Assembly: GCF_002105465.1 (NCBI RefSeq)
Contig: NZ_NCSQ01000165.1
Coordinates: 1-64,000 of the forward strand
Origin: Aquidulcibacter paucihalophilus
Lineage (GTDB): Bacteria > Pseudomonadota > Alphaproteobacteria > Caulobacterales > Aquidulcibacteraceae
DNA length: 64,000 bases
Direction: 5' to 3'
Shown here: one piece after another, positions 63,701 through 64,000 of the stretch
How positions within the stretch are numbered: the stretch's first letter is position 1
How the letters are laid out: every line of letters begins with the position of its first letter
The notes under the pieces: model-generated
What the model was told of the DNA's origin: nothing
Database searches by the model: none
Seen by the model: only the letters and a program-made list of their open reading frames with translations
Translations under genes and position numbers: made by a program

Positions 63701-64000
63701 TCCGCCCCCAATTTATCGGCAGGGCCTATGGCATCGGCTCCGCCAAAGGGATTGAGAATTTTGGTGGTAGAAGATGATCTTGCCAACCAGGAAGCCATGC
63801 GCGCTTTTCTGGATAGTCGCCAGTTTACGTATCATTGCCTCGGTGATGCGAAATCGGCCATGCAGGTTAGAATGCCTTTTGATTGCGCGCTGGTAGATTA
63901 TGATTTGGGCAGCGACTATTCGGGGCTAGACGTGATCGAAACGCTACGCGGGCATCACCCATATGCTCGCTTTGCGTTGACGACTGCCGCTGCACCACAA
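60749..64000 (+). CDS. hybrid sensor kinase with sodium:solute symporter-like N-terminus, 3' end cut by window
   Basis: A reading frame of 1084 codons that is still open at base 64000. It begins MEGSLPLIIILSYAALLFAC behind GGGGGA. About 480 residues resemble the SSS/SLC5 symporter fold (VYCTSWTFYGAVGSAVADGW, NSISEFIGGRFGSSRSVAAL). A PAS-like domain follows at about 610-730 (VSVVDRDLNIVAWNSRYLDL), then a HisKA domain with His772 in SHDLLQPIHAARLFSSALAR, a HATPase (NFLSNAIRYTQAGGIVVAI, GGIGLGLAIVERTARVL) and a receiver domain with Asp1050 in CALVDYDLGSDYSG. CbrA of Pseudomonas has the same architecture. It lies 54 bases after the DUF2189 gene, on the oxidase strand. Confidence 0.9.
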   Translation, partial: MEGSLPLIIILSYAALLFACASWAEGRGGQGLKAQLRRPTYVLALAVYCTSWTFYGAVGSAVADGWAYIPIYLGPILVFVFGRKFLVRMVEAVKADGANSISEFIGGRFGSSRSVAALVTLLALLGAIPYIALQLKSLSSTYALVSGAQNTPWILISAAGLLAGWAMLYGTRRYEAAARNDAVLFAAGFESFFKLAALLAVAGFSCFLLAKTPPDLLSRTQDTLATTFSPRAINADFWIITLLSMAAIIALPRQFYFMVIAAQSSRDVEQARWPFVVYMVATLIVVIPLASAGIALLPSAARPDLYVLQLPMSEGAHLLAMIVFLGGFSAATAMVLVETIALSTMVSNDLVAPALLRREGQDGPRNFGKLMLLVRRAAIAAIMVFALLWALAISDNQKLASIGLVAFAAMAQFVPVLILAVYRGNRDAVAARYSLITGLMIWFYTLALPQLLGPQVLAQLATSPFNPYHLFGIGNLSPISHGAVWSLGLNLAVYLLVTARRVQPSALPGLLRSPTPDSSLQSARIEDLKALVARFVGPNLAQEAFGNLKDHAVVSQENARKAERLIAGVVGLPSARALIGSRLFGARLSADEVSRLLDETGQSLRFSKDLLAATLEHIDPGVSVVDRDLNIVAWNSRYLDLFNYPDGMVYVGAPVASLIRFNAERGECGPGEIESHVERRLTHMRRGQAHSFERIRPDGRVIKTVGGPMPSGGYVMCFTDITAKAEALAGLRRARAELEARVEERTQDLREANHALATADAEKTRFLAAASHDLLQPIHAARLFSSALARQIGDGDQDLLRKLDLSIQSADTLLRSLLDISKLDAGGVVASIEPIQLKPLLRDLVDTMMPLAQEKGLQLRLFGRDRQVATDPSLLRSILQNFLSNAIRYTQAGGIVVAIRARGEVIRIDVIDTGPGIDPADHGRIFREFERLPHAYGGGIGLGLAIVERTARVLDAQISLASNVGQGSRFSVALDAHPHTFSSQSAPNLSAGPMASAPPKGLRILVVEDDLANQEAMRAFLDSRQFTYHCLGDAKSAMQVRMPFDCALVDYDLGSDYSGLDVIETLRGHHPYARFALTTAAAPQ

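Overview
The window looks like a stretch of alphaproteobacterial chromosome of the Caulobacterales/Hyphomonadaceae type. Pointers are a CcrM-type GANTC adenine methyltransferase gene between mutY and rnhB, a tRNA-His without the usual G-1:C73 pair, a split glycine decarboxylase, an F0 ATP synthase cluster separate from F1 with two b-type subunits, two large TonB-dependent receptors, and a ccoNOQP-GHIS respiratory cluster. The genus cannot be fixed from the sequence alone. No phage, insertion sequence or CRISPR array was seen; most of the window is core chromosome.

Layout. 1-0.94 kb: non-coding DNA with a mosaic of dispersed palindromic repeats, then a CAU tRNA. 1.1-5.1 kb: a SIMPL-domain periplasmic protein, an SbtA-like bicarbonate transporter convergent with a beta-carbonic anhydrase, and an NfeD/slipin pair. 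5.1-6.1 kb: a gene-free kilobase with three DnaA-box-like 9-mers at an exact 12-bp period, an orphan intrinsic terminator that may end a small RNA, and a tandem glycine riboswitch. 6.1-11.2 kb: the glycine cleavage operon gcvT-gcvH-(paiB-like)-gcvPA-gcvPB. 11.2-14.9 kb: atpI-B-E-F'-F on the minus strand, followed by an acyltransferase. 15.2-17.9 kb: a TonB-dependent receptor. 18.1-23.7 kb: SMC, two DsbA-like thiol proteins and a DciA-like protein. 23.7-29.4 kb: mutY, a membrane histidine kinase, ccrM with four GANTC sites in its leader, a secreted repeat protein and rnhB. 29.4-38.7 kb: mixed metabolic genes (MATE exporter, oxidoreductases, NAD synthetase, methyltransferase, acyl-CoA synthetase). 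39-44.2 kb: a second TonB receptor, a secreted crystallin-fold protein and gamma-glutamyltranspeptidase, with an M16 peptidase divergent from the last. 47.9-51.8 kb: tRNA-His, a ThiO-like oxidase, an acyl-CoA dehydrogenase and a transglycosylase. 52-64 kb: the complete cbb3 oxidase structural and assembly operon, a DUF2189 membrane protein and the start of a large transporter/kinase hybrid cut by the window end.

Functional links. The gcv genes degrade glycine and are placed under glycine sensing by the riboswitch. SbtA and carbonic anhydrase would together manage bicarbonate and CO2. SMC, the DciA-like protein, MutY, CcrM and RNase HII form a chromosome-maintenance neighbourhood, and GANTC sites recur in front of ccrM, near the DnaA boxes and inside a dyad upstream of ccoN. 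The cco operon encodes catalytic subunits (N, O, P), the small Q subunit and the assembly set (G, H, I, S) for a high-affinity terminal oxidase.

Many start codons were moved from the longest reading frame to an internal ATG, GTG or TTG with a visible Shine-Dalgarno sequence; the reason is given in each entry. Calls rest on motif recognition by eye. No alignment, fold or database search was run.
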